Below are positions 9,505 to 18,852 of a DNA stretch of 64,000 nt, one piece after another. The stretch's first letter is position 1; every line of letters begins with the position of its first letter. The notes beneath the pieces were generated by a model. The model had not been told where the DNA came from and ran no database searches. It saw nothing but the letters and a program-made list of their open reading frames with translations. The stretch lies in the NCBI RefSeq assembly GCF_000236805.1, contig NZ_AGFX01000021.1, forward strand, positions 184,679 to 248,678, in the 5' to 3' direction. The DNA comes from Paenibacillus peoriae KCTC 3763. GTDB lineage: Bacteria > Bacillota > Bacilli > Paenibacillales > Paenibacillaceae. The translations under genes and the position numbers were made by a program.

Positions 9505-11169
9505 ATGAACGGTAAAAAAATATTTACCATTGCGGATGTGCTGGAACGTCCTGTTTTCCGGCGGGCCAAGTTGGCGGCGGGGGAACAGGGCACGAACCGC
9601 CGGGTTGGTTGGGTACATGTGTTGGAAATCACAAATGTTTCTCCGTTTGTGAGCCGCCATGACCTGATTTTGACGACTGGCCTGTGGCTAACCCGGAAAG
9701 GGGAGGAGCGCGCCGAATATATGGAGCAGTTGATCCGCTCGGAAGCGGCGGGATTGTGCGTGGAGCTGGGCACAAGCATTCATGAAATCCCGCTGGAAAT
9801 TCTGGAGCTGGCGGAACAGCACCATTTTCCGGTCATCGTATTTGAGCAGCCCGTGCGTTTTGTGGAAATTACACAAGATATTCATTCCCTTCTTATTAAC
9901 CGCCATCATGAATTGCTAAAAGATCTGGAGCGCTTTTCACGTCAGCTCCAGCAGGAAACGCTGCGCAGCACCGATATGAACGCTCTCTTGCGAGTGCTCC
10001 ATGACTATACCGCCCGGCAAATCATCTACATGTCCTCCATAGACACCAATCGGTTCGAACCTTCCGTCCAGTCGGAAACGGCGCACCGTATTGCGGATTT
10101 TTATGCCAACGAGGTGGAATCCAGCATGACTGCTGATCGCGAGGGGCACCTGTTGTTTCAGCTGAATGACTCCACTGCCGTCTTGTTTCAGCCTGTTGTA
10201 TGCTTTGGTCAGGTGTTTTCCGCCGTAGGTTTGGTGCTGCACGGTGAACCCCCGACGGAAGAAATGTCGCTGCTGCTCGATTACACAGCCAAGGCAGCCG
10301 CTACACTGGTGCTGAGGACACAGTTTCTTGAAGACCGATTATTACGCAACCAGAATGAATTGATTCAGGATGTATTGAACGGGCAGCTTCCCAGCGAAGA
10401 ACAGGCTCAGACCCGGATGGGGCTGCGATTATTATCGAAGGGACAGTATTTATTTTTGGCAGGGGTTATCGAGGTGGAGCATCAGGATAAGGATGTCAGT
10501 CAGGTGCGCAAGGAATCCATCAATCAGGATGTGCTGGTGCTGCTTCGTTCTTTGCTGAAAAAAGAGACTTTGCACAATCTGTTAATGATGAAGGGCAGTC
10601 AATGCTACATCCTTTGTGCCAAGGAGGAATTAACGCTGCGTTCTGCAGCACAAATGAGAAAAGTGCTTGCCCATACCGTACAATATATTCAGAATTATGC
10701 CGCAGGACAGCTTGGCAAGGTGCGCATTCATGCAGGCTTTGGTAAAGTAAGGCACCGTATGACAGGGACGGATCGCAGTTTTGGAGAGGCATATCAGGTC
10801 ATTGAAGTAGCACGAAGCGTCCCGGCCATGAAGGATCGGTTGTTTTACGACAGCATCGGAATCTATCAGCTATTGAAGGCGGCCCCCAGCATTCCTTTTT
10901 TACAAGAGTTTGTACAGGACCATTTGGGCGGACTGATTGCGCATGATCGTGAGCATCATATGCAGTTGCTGGACACGCTGGATGCCTACTTTCAATGCCA
11001 TGGCTCTAAGCGCGATACGGCCGGGATGTTATACATTCATAGACAAACTCTTTATAATCGGCTGGACAAAATTAATGAAATTATCGAGGGAAATTTAACA
11101 GATCCGGACAAACGCCGCTGTCTGGAAATGGCACTACTGGCTCACCGTATGCTGCAGGCCGAAAATTGA
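9505..11169 (+). CDS. PucR family transcriptional regulator, AdeR-like
   Basis: A 554-residue regulator. The N-terminal 125 residues are the PucR purine-catabolism-regulator domain (IFTIADVLERPVFRRAKLAAGEQG), the middle is a GAF/GGDEF-like ligand region, and the C-terminus is the HTH_30 domain (DTLDAYFQCHGSKRDTAGML followed by IHRQTLYNRLDKI). The second ATG at 9505 is preferred because AAGGAGA then lies 6 bases upstream. Divergence from ald matches B. subtilis AdeR, an activator of alanine dehydrogenase, so control of ald by alanine is the likely role; this is inferred from synteny and family. Confidence 0.88.
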   Translation: MNGKKIFTIADVLERPVFRRAKLAAGEQGTNRRVGWVHVLEITNVSPFVSRHDLILTTGLWLTRKGEERAEYMEQLIRSEAAGLCVELGTSIHEIPLEILELAEQHHFPVIVFEQPVRFVEITQDIHSLLINRHHELLKDLERFSRQLQQETLRSTDMNALLRVLHDYTARQIIYMSSIDTNRFEPSVQSETAHRIADFYANEVESSMTADREGHLLFQLNDSTAVLFQPVVCFGQVFSAVGLVLHGEPPTEEMSLLLDYTAKAAATLVLRTQFLEDRLLRNQNELIQDVLNGQLPSEEQAQTRMGLRLLSKGQYLFLAGVIEVEHQDKDVSQVRKESINQDVLVLLRSLLKKETLHNLLMMKGSQCYILCAKEELTLRSAAQMRKVLAHTVQYIQNYAAGQLGKVRIHAGFGKVRHRMTGTDRSFGEAYQVIEVARSVPAMKDRLFYDSIGIYQLLKAAPSIPFLQEFVQDHLGGLIAHDREHHMQLLDTLDAYFQCHGSKRDTAGMLYIHRQTLYNRLDKINEIIEGNLTDPDKRRCLEMALLAHRMLQAEN

Positions 11170-11269
11170 TTCTAAATAACTAGTCCTATTCTCAATCTGA
11201 TCATTTACAATGCGTGTTAACACTGAGATAATAGAAGAAAGTAAGGTAATATCTTGAAAGGGGATTAAT

Positions 11270-12793
11270 ATGAGTATAAAAAAATGGATTGCTGTCCCTC
11301 TTATTCTGTTAATGGTAGCTTTGACAGGGTGTCAGGCAGTAGGAGGATTTGATGTAAGTAAAAATCTTTTGGGAACACTTGATGTGAAATCCCAGCAGTC
11401 GACGGAGAAAATATCTCTTAAATTGACTCCAAGAGAAGGAATCTCGCAAGGTGATCAGGAAATCATAGATTTGATTAATTCGATTTCGGTTACTGTGGAT
11501 GAAGCCAAGGTGCAGTCGGAGGAAGTCGCTTCCGCCAAGGGTACATTGCACATCGATAAGTATAATTTGCCGTTTGAGCTTGCTTTGGATCGCCAAGGTA
11601 TGGCTATTCAACTGGAAGGCGCCAAAAAACCTTATTACATACCTTTGAACTCGTATGAAAGTTTAGGTGGTTTTCCTGCCGGATTTGATCCTTATGTATA
11701 CTCCAAGGATGTAAAAGACCTGACCAAAACAGCTATGGCACTTGTGCTCAAGCATGCTCCTAACCCTTCAACCATTTCTGCAACGTCTGTAACCGAGGAA
11801 GTATACGGTGAAAAGGACAAAGTGAAACTGACCCATCTGCATGCTGAACTTCGTGGTGATGAGCTGGTAGCGCTTGTGAAACCGTTCCTGACCAATCTTG
11901 CCAAGGACGAGGCAGGCTTGAAAGAACTGATCGGGCAAGCCATTGATCTGACCAAAAATATCGCTTCCGGTATGGATATTGAAGGTAGTGATAAAGTAAC
12001 AGCTGAACTGAATGCCAACAAAGAAAAGCTGGTCAACGAAGCTTATACCCAAGTTAAAAAGTATCTGGATCTGGCTGTTGCGCAGTATGATACAGGAGTT
12101 AGCACTTTGTACGCACAGTCTCCTGAAATTAAAGAAGTTCTGAGTGCGAATACGGTGCTGAAAAGCGACATCTATTTTGATGAAAAAGGAAATGCTCGCA
12201 AATCATCTGCTAACCTGACGGTTGCTTTGCCAGATGTGGAAGGTCTTCCAGTGAAATCCTTCTCGATTCTGACCGAAACTCAAGCCTGGAATATCAATGG
12301 TAGTGTAACGGCTGACAAAGTGGATATTTCGAAAGGCGTTATTGACCTGAATAAACAAGCTGGATTTACGCCTGGAGCGACACTCCGCAATTTTGATGAG
12401 AATTCTCCAATCTACAATATTTTAAAAAATGATCTGAAAATTACAAAGGTAGAAACCACCTTCGATCCGAAGGACGATTACTACGTTTTGGAGAATCGTG
12501 GAGGTACGGCCTTCATTCCGCTGCGTGAATTGGCATACGAACTGAACTCCGAATTAAAATGGGATGCAGCTGCCAAGCAAATTACAGTAGTGGATGATAT
12601 TACAGGCAAGACACTCAAGCTGAAAAGCGGCTCCAAACAAGCTACACTGGAAGGAAGCACGTTGACGCTGCCAAAAGCTCCATATACGGATCAATATGGA
12701 ACGCTGTATGTTCCTTTCAAAACAGTTGCCGAGGCGCTTGGCGCCACTGTAACTCGTAGCAGTAATGGGGAATATGTACTGAACCGTAACTAA
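11270..12793 (+). CDS. Stalk-domain (copper amine oxidase N-domain) lipoprotein
   Basis: A 507-residue surface lipoprotein. The signal peptide ends in the lipobox LTGC with Cys at residue 21. The central 350 residues are charged and unrecognised. The C-terminal 110 residues hold a copper-amine-oxidase N-terminal-like stalk domain: GGTAFIPLRELAYELNSEL, WDAAAKQITVVDD and LYVPFKTVAEALGATV. In Paenibacillus such domains are carried by many exported proteins and probably mediate wall or polymer association. The start has GAAAGGGG upstream, and a strong terminator follows. The exact function is unknown. Confidence 0.85.
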   Translation: MSIKKWIAVPLILLMVALTGCQAVGGFDVSKNLLGTLDVKSQQSTEKISLKLTPREGISQGDQEIIDLINSISVTVDEAKVQSEEVASAKGTLHIDKYNLPFELALDRQGMAIQLEGAKKPYYIPLNSYESLGGFPAGFDPYVYSKDVKDLTKTAMALVLKHAPNPSTISATSVTEEVYGEKDKVKLTHLHAELRGDELVALVKPFLTNLAKDEAGLKELIGQAIDLTKNIASGMDIEGSDKVTAELNANKEKLVNEAYTQVKKYLDLAVAQYDTGVSTLYAQSPEIKEVLSANTVLKSDIYFDEKGNARKSSANLTVALPDVEGLPVKSFSILTETQAWNINGSVTADKVDISKGVIDLNKQAGFTPGATLRNFDENSPIYNILKNDLKITKVETTFDPKDDYYVLENRGGTAFIPLRELAYELNSELKWDAAAKQITVVDDITGKTLKLKSGSKQATLEGSTLTLPKAPYTDQYGTLYVPFKTVAEALGATVTRSSNGEYVLNRN

Positions 12794-12862
12794 AAAGAAA
12801 TGCCACATATCTGTCTTCAGCAGCACTGCTGGTGCATAGAGAAATATGCCAGGTATGGACAC

Positions 12863-12899
12863 AGGAACTGGCCCGTTCAAGGGTCGGTTCCTTTTTTTT
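12863..12899 (+). terminator. Rho-independent terminator after stalk-domain lipoprotein
   Basis: AGGAACTGGCCC pairs with GGGTCGGTTCCT over a six-base loop and is followed by eight T. Confidence 0.92.
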
Positions 12900-12941
12900 G
12901 CCTGTTGATTTTGTGAGGAAATATTCTCGGAAAACGATTAA

Positions 12942-12955
12942 AATAAGCGCTTACA
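12942..12955. promoter_or_regulatory. cre-like site upstream of the galactokinase-like gene
   Basis: AATAAGCGCTTACA matches the CcpA operator consensus TGWAANCGNTNWCA at 12 of 14 positions and contains the self-complementary core TAAGCGCTTA. It lies about 23 bases upstream of the -35 box, suggesting carbon catabolite control of sugar kinase expression. Confidence 0.5.
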
Positions 12956-12977
12956 GATTAAAAAAGTACCCTGTTTT

Positions 12978-13006
12978 TGTACAGAGAAAATTGAGATAAT
13001 TATAGT
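12978..13006 (+). promoter_or_regulatory. SigA-type promoter of the galactokinase-like gene
   Basis: TTGTAC at 12978-12983 and TATAGT at 13001-13006 are separated by 17 bases. The expected transcript start lies about 60 bases before the start codon. Confidence 0.55.
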
Positions 13007-13074
13007 GTTGTTGCGCCATATATATTTGCGGCCAGGCGCCACAGTAGAAATCACCTACAATAGGGGGATATACG

Positions 13075-14370
13075 ATGACAGATACGGAACTGTTGAATTC
13101 TGGCGAGGGACAAATTGTACTCGCCCGGATGTATGGTCAACAGCAAGTTTCAGAGCAAACGACGCGATATCAATCACTTATACAAGCGTATCGGGAGCAC
13201 TTCGGTGTCGGGAATATTGAATTGTTTAGTGCTCCGGGGCGATGCGAAATTGGAGGAAATCATACAGACCACAATCACGGGAAGGTGCTGGCAGGCAGTA
13301 TTACACTTGATACCATCGCTGTAGCTGCTAAAGTAGAGGAGCCTGTAATTACGTTTTTTTCCGAAGGCTACCTAACGAAATACGTCATTCATTTAAACGA
13401 TTTGTCGCCACAACCGGAAGACGACGGTACGACGCTGCTGGTTCGCGGTATGGTCGCTGGCCTACTCGAATTTGGCTATCGCATCGGAGGATTCCAGGCT
13501 TATATATCCAGCAATGTGTTTTCTGCTTCAGGCTTAAGCTCTTCCGCTTCGTTTGAAATGCTGATATGCACGATCATCAGTCATTTTTATAATGTGGGAG
13601 TTTTGGATGCTGTCGCCAAATCCAAAATCGGCCAGTACGCAGAAAATCGCTACTGGAACAAGCCATCGGGGCTGCTCGACCAAATGGCTTGCGCATATGG
13701 GGGATTGGTTGCGATTGACTTTGTAAATCCCAAGGAACCGATCATCAACCCGGTTCATTGGAATTTCCAGCAAAACGGATATTCCCTGGTTATCGTAAAT
13801 ACAGGCGGAAATCATGCTGATTTGACGGACGATTACGCTGCGGTGCCAAACGAAATGTATGCAGTGGCTCGGTCCTTGGGGGCTTCTGTTTGCCGTGACT
13901 TATTGCCGGAAGATCTATATGCCAATCTCAAAATGGTCAGGGAAACAGCAGGAGATCGTGCAGTGCTGCGTGCTTTGCATTTTTTTGAAGAAAACAAGCG
14001 TGTGGATGAACAAGTAAAGGCGCTGCAGGAGAGACGCTTTTCTGATTTCTTGAGGCTCGTTACCGAATCCGGTAATTCTTCATGGAAATGGCTTCAAAAC
14101 GTATACAGAAGTGAGGTTGCCCGGGAACAGGACGTATCCGTTGCACTTGCTTTAACAGAAATATATTTGAAATCAATAGATGACAGCGCATGCAGGGTAC
14201 ATGGTGGTGGCTTTGCTGGAGTCATCTTGACGATTCTTCCGAATGATTATGTTGAAGATTATAAGACGTGGATCAGCGGAATGCTGGGAACTCCCGTACT
14301 CGTTGTCAACGTCCGTGAGCATGGTGCCGTTAATGTCAGTGATCTGATTCATGCGGAGAAGAAGTATTGA
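13075..14370 (+). CDS. Galactokinase-family GHMP kinase
   Basis: A 431-residue sugar kinase of the GHMP superfamily. All three signatures are visible: FSAPGRCEIGGNHTDHNHGKVL near residue 55 (galactokinase signature, normally GRVNLIGEHTDYN), SSNVFSASGLSSSASFEM near 145 (the phosphate loop) and CRVHGGGFAGVILTIL near 365. It is about 40 residues longer than usual GalK and has GGNHTDH where GalK has GEHTDY, so it may act on galactose or a related sugar; substrate specificity is not certain. TAGGGGG lies 7 bases before the start. No galE or galT gene is adjacent; a perfect palindromic terminator follows. Confidence 0.85.
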   Translation: MTDTELLNSGEGQIVLARMYGQQQVSEQTTRYQSLIQAYREHFGVGNIELFSAPGRCEIGGNHTDHNHGKVLAGSITLDTIAVAAKVEEPVITFFSEGYLTKYVIHLNDLSPQPEDDGTTLLVRGMVAGLLEFGYRIGGFQAYISSNVFSASGLSSSASFEMLICTIISHFYNVGVLDAVAKSKIGQYAENRYWNKPSGLLDQMACAYGGLVAIDFVNPKEPIINPVHWNFQQNGYSLVIVNTGGNHADLTDDYAAVPNEMYAVARSLGASVCRDLLPEDLYANLKMVRETAGDRAVLRALHFFEENKRVDEQVKALQERRFSDFLRLVTESGNSSWKWLQNVYRSEVAREQDVSVALALTEIYLKSIDDSACRVHGGGFAGVILTILPNDYVEDYKTWISGMLGTPVLVVNVREHGAVNVSDLIHAEKKY

Positions 14371-14430
14371 CAATGAGACCGTGGTTGGATGGACCTCAGG
14401 AGTCATTGCGAATTGAACATACTGGACAGT

Positions 14431-14470
14431 TGAAGACTTTAACCCATGGGTTAAAGTCTTTGTTCTTTTT
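14431..14470 (+). terminator. Terminator after galactokinase-like gene
   Basis: A perfect palindrome of 14-base arms at 14433-14460 (AAGACTTTAACCC mirrored by GGGTTAAAGTCTT) is followed by a T-rich run. Confidence 0.92.
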
Positions 14471-14535
14471 GGACGATGCAATCCAGGCTTGCGTTATAAT
14501 AGAGCATGGAAGTTCTAATGAAGGAGGGCCTATTC

Positions 14536-15453
14536 ATGGCTATGTACCCGTCCTGGTCCTATTCGCAATCGAGGGCCCAAATGTTCGATGAATGCTTACG
14601 CAAATACTACTACCATTATTACGGCTCGCATAACGGCTGGAACCCCGCACAGGGCAGTGAAGAGCAGGTTACGTTGTATCGGCTCAAGCAGCTGAGCAAC
14701 TTATATATTTTATTCGGGAATATTACGCACCAAATGTGTGAATCGGTCATACGAGGGTGGATGGAAAAAGGTGCGATTCCACGTCCTGCGTACCTGGAGA
14801 CAGCGATGAAGAACATGCTGAATGACAGCTACAAGGAATCGCTGCATCGTGAGCTGTGGCTGCAAGATCCCAAAAATCGCATGATGCTCGCTGAAATTTA
14901 TTATGATGACGAAGTGCTGGCGGAACGGATTGCCCGGATTAAGGAGCGACAGCATGCGGTAGTACACAATCTTTATCATACCGCGGTTTGGCGTGAGCTG
15001 CAGCAGGGTGAGGCCCGAATCGTCGAGGTGGAGAAGTGGGATACGATGCTGCTTCACGAGACGAAGGTATATGTCAAAATGGACTTGCTTTACCGCAGAG
15101 GCAACGGAGACATGGTGATCGTAGATTGGAAGACAGGTAAGGAAGGCGACTTCTCTGACCAGTTATTTTTGTATGCGTCCTATGTGCAGGAGCATTACCA
15201 ACTCCCCTTGGAGAAAATCGAGGTGCGTGTGGAATATTTGATGACCGGAGAACATGAAGTGTACCATCCTACCCAGGAGGATATCGGTAAGGTGGTTGGT
15301 AATGTTGGACGATACATCGAGGAAATGAAGTCCTGTCTTGATGACGAATATTACAATCGACCGAAAGCGGAGTCCTATTTCACCCCGATGCCTTCACGCA
15401 GAGCGTGCGGCGGCTGTAATTTTCGGGAGGTATGCAAGTACCGGGCGGTGTGA
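14536..15453 (+). CDS. PD-(D/E)XK nuclease with Fe-S cysteine cluster (RecB/Cas4-like)
   Basis: A 305-residue predicted nuclease of the RecB C-terminal/AddB/Cas4 class. The active-site strand is MVIVDWKTGK (D..K motif) near residue 195, with a QLFLYASYV helix following. An N-terminal Cys in FDECLRKYYYHY and the C-terminal CGGCNFREVC form the four-cysteine set that binds a 4Fe-4S cluster in these nucleases. ATG 14536 is chosen because AAGGAGGG lies 8 bases upstream; further upstream ATGs lack a site. A TATAAT at 14495-14500 is a likely -10. No CRISPR array or helicase gene is nearby, so it is probably a solitary repair or RNA/DNA processing nuclease. Confidence 0.85.
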   Translation: MAMYPSWSYSQSRAQMFDECLRKYYYHYYGSHNGWNPAQGSEEQVTLYRLKQLSNLYILFGNITHQMCESVIRGWMEKGAIPRPAYLETAMKNMLNDSYKESLHRELWLQDPKNRMMLAEIYYDDEVLAERIARIKERQHAVVHNLYHTAVWRELQQGEARIVEVEKWDTMLLHETKVYVKMDLLYRRGNGDMVIVDWKTGKEGDFSDQLFLYASYVQEHYQLPLEKIEVRVEYLMTGEHEVYHPTQEDIGKVVGNVGRYIEEMKSCLDDEYYNRPKAESYFTPMPSRRACGGCNFREVCKYRAV

Positions 15454-15530
15454 AATTACTTCTTCTTTGTAATACCTTGGATTCATACAGTTTCTAATTT
15501 ATTGTTTATTAATTGTTTTAATTATTATTT

Positions 15531-15716
15531 TTGCTGTTGCAAGTGGCTCGATTTAACAACTCTTTGTTTAATTGGGCTCTTTTTGTAATATTTATTATAG
15601 TTCCGGTGATATTGTGTTTTGTAGGTCCTTGGTATAGAGGTATTATTCTTGTATTATTAATGTTTATTTATGGTTATTATCTGGGAGACAAAGGATTGAA
15701 ATCAATTAATCCTTAA
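15531..15716 (+). CDS. Possible small two-TM membrane protein
   Basis: A 61-codon frame starting with TTG, without a clear ribosome site. It encodes two hydrophobic segments (ALFVIFIIVPVILCFVG and IILVLLMFIYGYYLG) separated by a short loop. The amino-acid pattern looks coding, but the region is very AT-rich and could produce such a frame by chance. A later start is possible. No family is recognised. Confidence 0.35.
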   Translation: MLLQVARFNNSLFNWALFVIFIIVPVILCFVGPWYRGIILVLLMFIYGYYLGDKGLKSINP

Positions 15717-15862
15717 AATTCTAAAATATAGATTGAATCATTTCTTTTATATTTTTTTATTTCATTTGTTTGAAAAATATTTTTATGTGGATAGATTTTC
15801 TATATGTGCGGAACCAAAAAAAGTACATGTGAAACGGAGCAGGTGGAATTGTGCTGTACAAG

Positions 15863-15906
15863 CGAAGCGGTCGCTTTAAAAGCTTTCCGTAGGAAAGCTC
15901 GCTTCG
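15863..15906. repeat. Nested palindromic intergenic element
   Basis: The outer arms are CGAAGCG (15863-15869) and CGCTTCG (15900-15906), and the inner arms AGCTTTCC (15881-15888) and GGAAAGCT (15892-15899) close a three-base loop. It is embedded in a more GC-rich patch (about 15835-15945) inside a very AT-rich gene-free stretch from 15717 to 16081. No second copy was noticed in this window. It may be a REP- or MITE-like element or a structured RNA. Confidence 0.45.
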
Positions 15907-16081
15907 GAAGCATCATCCGTCTGCGTAGTGGCGCTATAGGTATCTTTTAGATTCAGCTTATAGATTAAAATTCACATGGCAAATCTACAATTCTCCCATG
16001 TTTTGAAATCGCTTTCTAATTTAGAAGATACGAGGTATGATAAGGGTATTATTGGAAAAGGTGAAGGAGGAAATTAGGGAG

Positions 16082-16741
16082 ATGATGAGTACAGGACATA
16101 CACGTATTCTTTTTCAGGGGGATTCCATCACAGATGGGGGAAGAGGACGGAATGAGGACGCGAACCACTGGTTGGGTCATAGCTATGTGTATATGATCGC
16201 AGGTGGATTGGGGAGTCGTTTGGCTGCTACGCAGCCAGAATTTGTGAACCGGGGAATTTCGGGGGATCGGGCTTCGGATTTGTATGCACGCTGGAATGAG
16301 GACACGTTTAGCCTGAAGCCGGACCTGCTCAGTATTATGATCGGAGTGAACGATGCCTGGCGAATCGTGGAGCAGGAGCCGTCTGGGGTGACGGACCGAT
16401 TTGAACGAGCCTATCGCCACATTTTGGAGGAAACGCGTGAAGTGTTGCCTGATACCGGGCTGGTGCTATGTGAGCCGTTTATTTTGAAAACGGGAGCTAC
16501 CGAGGCACGGTGGGACATTTGGCAGGAAAAAATAACGGGCTATCAGCGGCTCGTACGTCAGCTTGCAGATGAGTTTGGAGCCGTATTTGTCCCGCTGCAA
16601 GGCATACTGAACGAAGCCGCTACCAAGGCAGACGCCTCCTATTGGCTGCATGACGGGGTTCATCCGACAGCGGTTGGGCACCAGTTGATAGCCGATCAAT
16701 GGATAGATGTCGTGCAGAAGAGCCGGTTGGCAATCCGTTAG
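16082..16741 (+). CDS. SGNH/GDSL-type esterase
   Basis: A 219-residue cytoplasmic hydrolase of the SGNH family. Block I is FQGDSITDGGRG with the catalytic Ser, block II is the Gly in NRGISGDRASDL, block III is the Asn in IGVNDAW, and block V is HDGVHPTAVGH with the catalytic Asp and His. No signal peptide is present, typical of intracellular rhamnogalacturonan- or xylan-oligosaccharide acetylesterases. ATG 16082 is chosen because GAAGGAGG is at 16063-16070; an upstream ATG at 16037 has no proper site. It stands alone. Confidence 0.9.
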   Translation: MMSTGHTRILFQGDSITDGGRGRNEDANHWLGHSYVYMIAGGLGSRLAATQPEFVNRGISGDRASDLYARWNEDTFSLKPDLLSIMIGVNDAWRIVEQEPSGVTDRFERAYRHILEETREVLPDTGLVLCEPFILKTGATEARWDIWQEKITGYQRLVRQLADEFGAVFVPLQGILNEAATKADASYWLHDGVHPTAVGHQLIADQWIDVVQKSRLAIR

Positions 16742-16909
16742 TGCGATGATTATGAGCATACTTGCTTAAATAATGGGAGTTTACTGTGCTGGAAAAAAAC
16801 AGTCACCAAATAGACACGATTAAAGCGATTAAGAAAGAAAGCGCTGGTTAGGAAATTTGTATTAATTCCAAATAATGAAATATTAATTTATTGATGAATC
16901 GTTGATTTA

Positions 16910-16963
16910 AAATGGGACGAATGTCTGTAAAGCAAGTAGCAGCGCGGTTCGTCCATTTTTTTG
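16910..16963 (+). terminator. Terminator upstream of chemotaxis receptor
   Basis: AATGGGACGAA pairs (one bulge) with TTCGTCCATT and a run of seven T follows. The gene-free stretch from 16742 to 17135 is otherwise AT-rich with nothing else recognised. Confidence 0.7.
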
Positions 16964-17135
16964 TTGCAGACTGCGGCCTGTTAATCTGCTATTTTTTCAG
17001 TTAGGTTGAGGGCCTTGAGTTTCTCTATCTTTATGCTCATAATTATAATTGTCTGTGAAAAATACTACTAGAATTGTAGAAATTTTATGGTAAAATGGAA
17101 TTTAAATTTGAGTTTTTTGGGGTGGGCTACGGTAC

Positions 17136-18407
17136 ATGAAGATGTCACTAGGTACGAAAATGGTTGCTGCATTTGTGGCAATTTCTGCAATAACCTATGG
17201 AACAAGCGCTTTTTTTATTTTTGTACTCAAGGATTGGCTCGCTCAAGACGCACAGGAATGGGTGTACACTTCGATCATTCTGTTATTGGGTGTCTTGTGG
17301 AGCGGCATTTTGGGCTGGTTAATCTCAAAATTACTCACACGTCCAATTGTTAGATTGGCGAAGGCGGCAGAGGAAGCTTCAGCGGGAAATCTGTCGGTTG
17401 TCATTCCGGAACGTCGTTCGGATGATGAAATCAAGGTGCTGTATGATGCATTTAGACATATGATGCTGAACATTAAAGATATGTTCAACGAGATTTCGTA
17501 CAGTACCAAAACAACTTCGCAAAGTGCGGAAAATCTGAGTTCGGCTATTGTACAGGCAACGGCACAAATTGAGGCCATGTCTTCGGTGGTAGAAGATATT
17601 TTGGATGGTGTGCAGCAGCAGCAGCAAGCTTCCTCCCAGTCCATTGAAACAGCGGATCGAATGCTGGGCGATTTTAAAATGATGCGCAGCAAATCGGGTC
17701 ATATGCTGGAACTGTCAGGTCACATGGAGCATTCAGTGGATTCAACCCAGACCGTATTTTCATCCCTTATGAATGGAATGGAGGAGCTGACAGCTTCACA
17801 CGGTCGTTCGCAGCAGGTTATTGCACGCCTGGAAAAGGAAGCTTCTCAAATTGAAGCGATTACAAGCACGGTGAAGGATATCGCGGAGCAGACCCATCTG
17901 CTGGCGTTGAACGCTTCCATCGAAGCCGCCCGCGCAGGAGAAGAAGGTAACGGGTTTGCCGTAGTGGCTCACCAAATTCGTGCACTTGCCGCTCAAAGTA
18001 CGGAGTCTGTACAGCAAATTAATGCCATCGTTAGCCGTGTGCAGTCGCAAATCGTAGAAACAGTGCAGCTGATGCATCAGCAAACGTCGTTGGTCAGCGC
18101 TGAGGCCGACCGGACAAGCTCTGTGGATCAGACGTTGAATCGCTTGAACGCTATTGTACGCGAATTTGTCGAGAGCATCCGCTTAATGGAAGAAGCCGTA
18201 ACGGAGCAGACGAACCGGGTAGATCAAACCTTTGAACAAATTCGTCGTATTCAGCAAATGTCAGGGGCCTTTTCGGAAGGTGCACACAAGATTTATACAG
18301 CGGCTCATGAGGAAACCGCGATCATGCAGGAAATTTCGTCTTCTTCCGAGGATTTGAAAGTGCTTACGAATAAACTTATGATGAAAGCACGTGGAATTCA
18401 ACTATAG
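17136..18407 (+). CDS. Methyl-accepting chemotaxis protein with minimal extracellular loop
   Basis: A 423-residue chemotaxis transducer. Two membrane segments ([23 protein letters not shown] and [20 protein letters not shown]) are separated by only about 15 residues, so there is practically no extracellular sensor. A HAMP domain follows (residues about 65-120, [23 protein letters not shown]), then the cytoplasmic signalling coiled coil with the hairpin tip around [47 protein letters not shown]. It must sense membrane state, internal signals or a partner. It is transcribed alone; GGGGTGG precedes the start. Confidence 0.92.
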   Translation: MKMSLGTKMVAAFVAISAITYGTSAFFIFVLKDWLAQDAQEWVYTSIILLLGVLWSGILGWLISKLLTRPIVRLAKAAEEASAGNLSVVIPERRSDDEIKVLYDAFRHMMLNIKDMFNEISYSTKTTSQSAENLSSAIVQATAQIEAMSSVVEDILDGVQQQQQASSQSIETADRMLGDFKMMRSKSGHMLELSGHMEHSVDSTQTVFSSLMNGMEELTASHGRSQQVIARLEKEASQIEAITSTVKDIAEQTHLLALNASIEAARAGEEGNGFAVVAHQIRALAAQSTESVQQINAIVSRVQSQIVETVQLMHQQTSLVSAEADRTSSVDQTLNRLNAIVREFVESIRLMEEAVTEQTNRVDQTFEQIRRIQQMSGAFSEGAHKIYTAAHEETAIMQEISSSSEDLKVLTNKLMMKARGIQL

Positions 18408-18442
18408 CAGGAACAGCCATGAGATATGATGTCTAAAGCCAA

Positions 18443-18507
18443 ATATAGCCGTTGTACACCGGAAAACGAAGCAAAATGGTTCCCCGGTGTGTGGGGGCTA
18501 TTTTTTA
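18443..18507. terminator. Bidirectional terminator between MCP gene and small minus-strand gene
   Basis: ATATAGCCGTTGTACACCGG pairs imperfectly with CCGGTGTGTGGGGGCTAT, followed by six T on the plus strand. It overlaps the 3' end of the minus-strand gene. Confidence 0.75.
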
Positions 18508-18710
18508 ATTTCAAAAAATTCACATTGTTTTCTTGGATGGTAAGCTACATCACTGACACTGGATTGCACGACGATGGTTTGATCGTCAAAACGGATGATG
18601 GTTCCGCCCGAGCCAATCAACTGGTCGTCCTGAAATACCCGGACACGAAGATGGCGTTCCAGTGCCTCACTGAAATCCTGATCTGTAATTAATCGGCGAT
18701 TAATGGGCAT
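18498..18710 (-). CDS. Conserved-looking small protein, 70 residues
   Basis: A 70-residue soluble protein of unknown function. It begins MPINRRLITDQDFSEALE and has alternating strands (VRVFQDDQLIGSGGTIIRFDD and TIVVQSSVSDVAYH) suggesting a small beta-barrel. The start at 18710 is preceded by AAAGGAG with good spacing. A promoter and a Fur-like dyad lie immediately upstream, so its expression may respond to metal. No family was recognised. Confidence 0.7.
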   Translation of the reverse strand: MPINRRLITDQDFSEALERHLRVRVFQDDQLIGSGGTIIRFDDQTIVVQSSVSDVAYHPRKQCEFFEIKK

Positions 18711-18729
18711 GAGAGATCTCCTTTGAATA

Positions 18730-18770
18730 TGATATCTATTATCATAAAGGCTGAGGTATGGAACAAGCAA
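18730..18770 (-). promoter_or_regulatory. Promoter with overlapping Fur-like dyad
   Basis: On the minus strand TTGCTT (18765-18770) and TATGAT (18741-18746) are 18 bases apart. The -10 overlaps TGATATCTATTATCA (18730-18744), which matches the 7-1-7 Fur/PerR-type consensus TGATAATNATTATCA at 12 of 14 fixed positions. Whether Fur, PerR or Zur binds cannot be told. Confidence 0.45.
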
Positions 18771-18852
18771 GAAAGGCGACTAGAACATACTCAGTTATTT
18801 GGTATAAAATAGAATGCAACGAAAGGGAAACAGAGATAAATGGGGGCTTTTT

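Noticed and set aside
14536-15453. Cas4-like nuclease as part of a CRISPR or defence system.
   Set aside because: No repeat array, cas genes or helicase are near; the nuclease stands alone between a galactokinase-like and an esterase gene.
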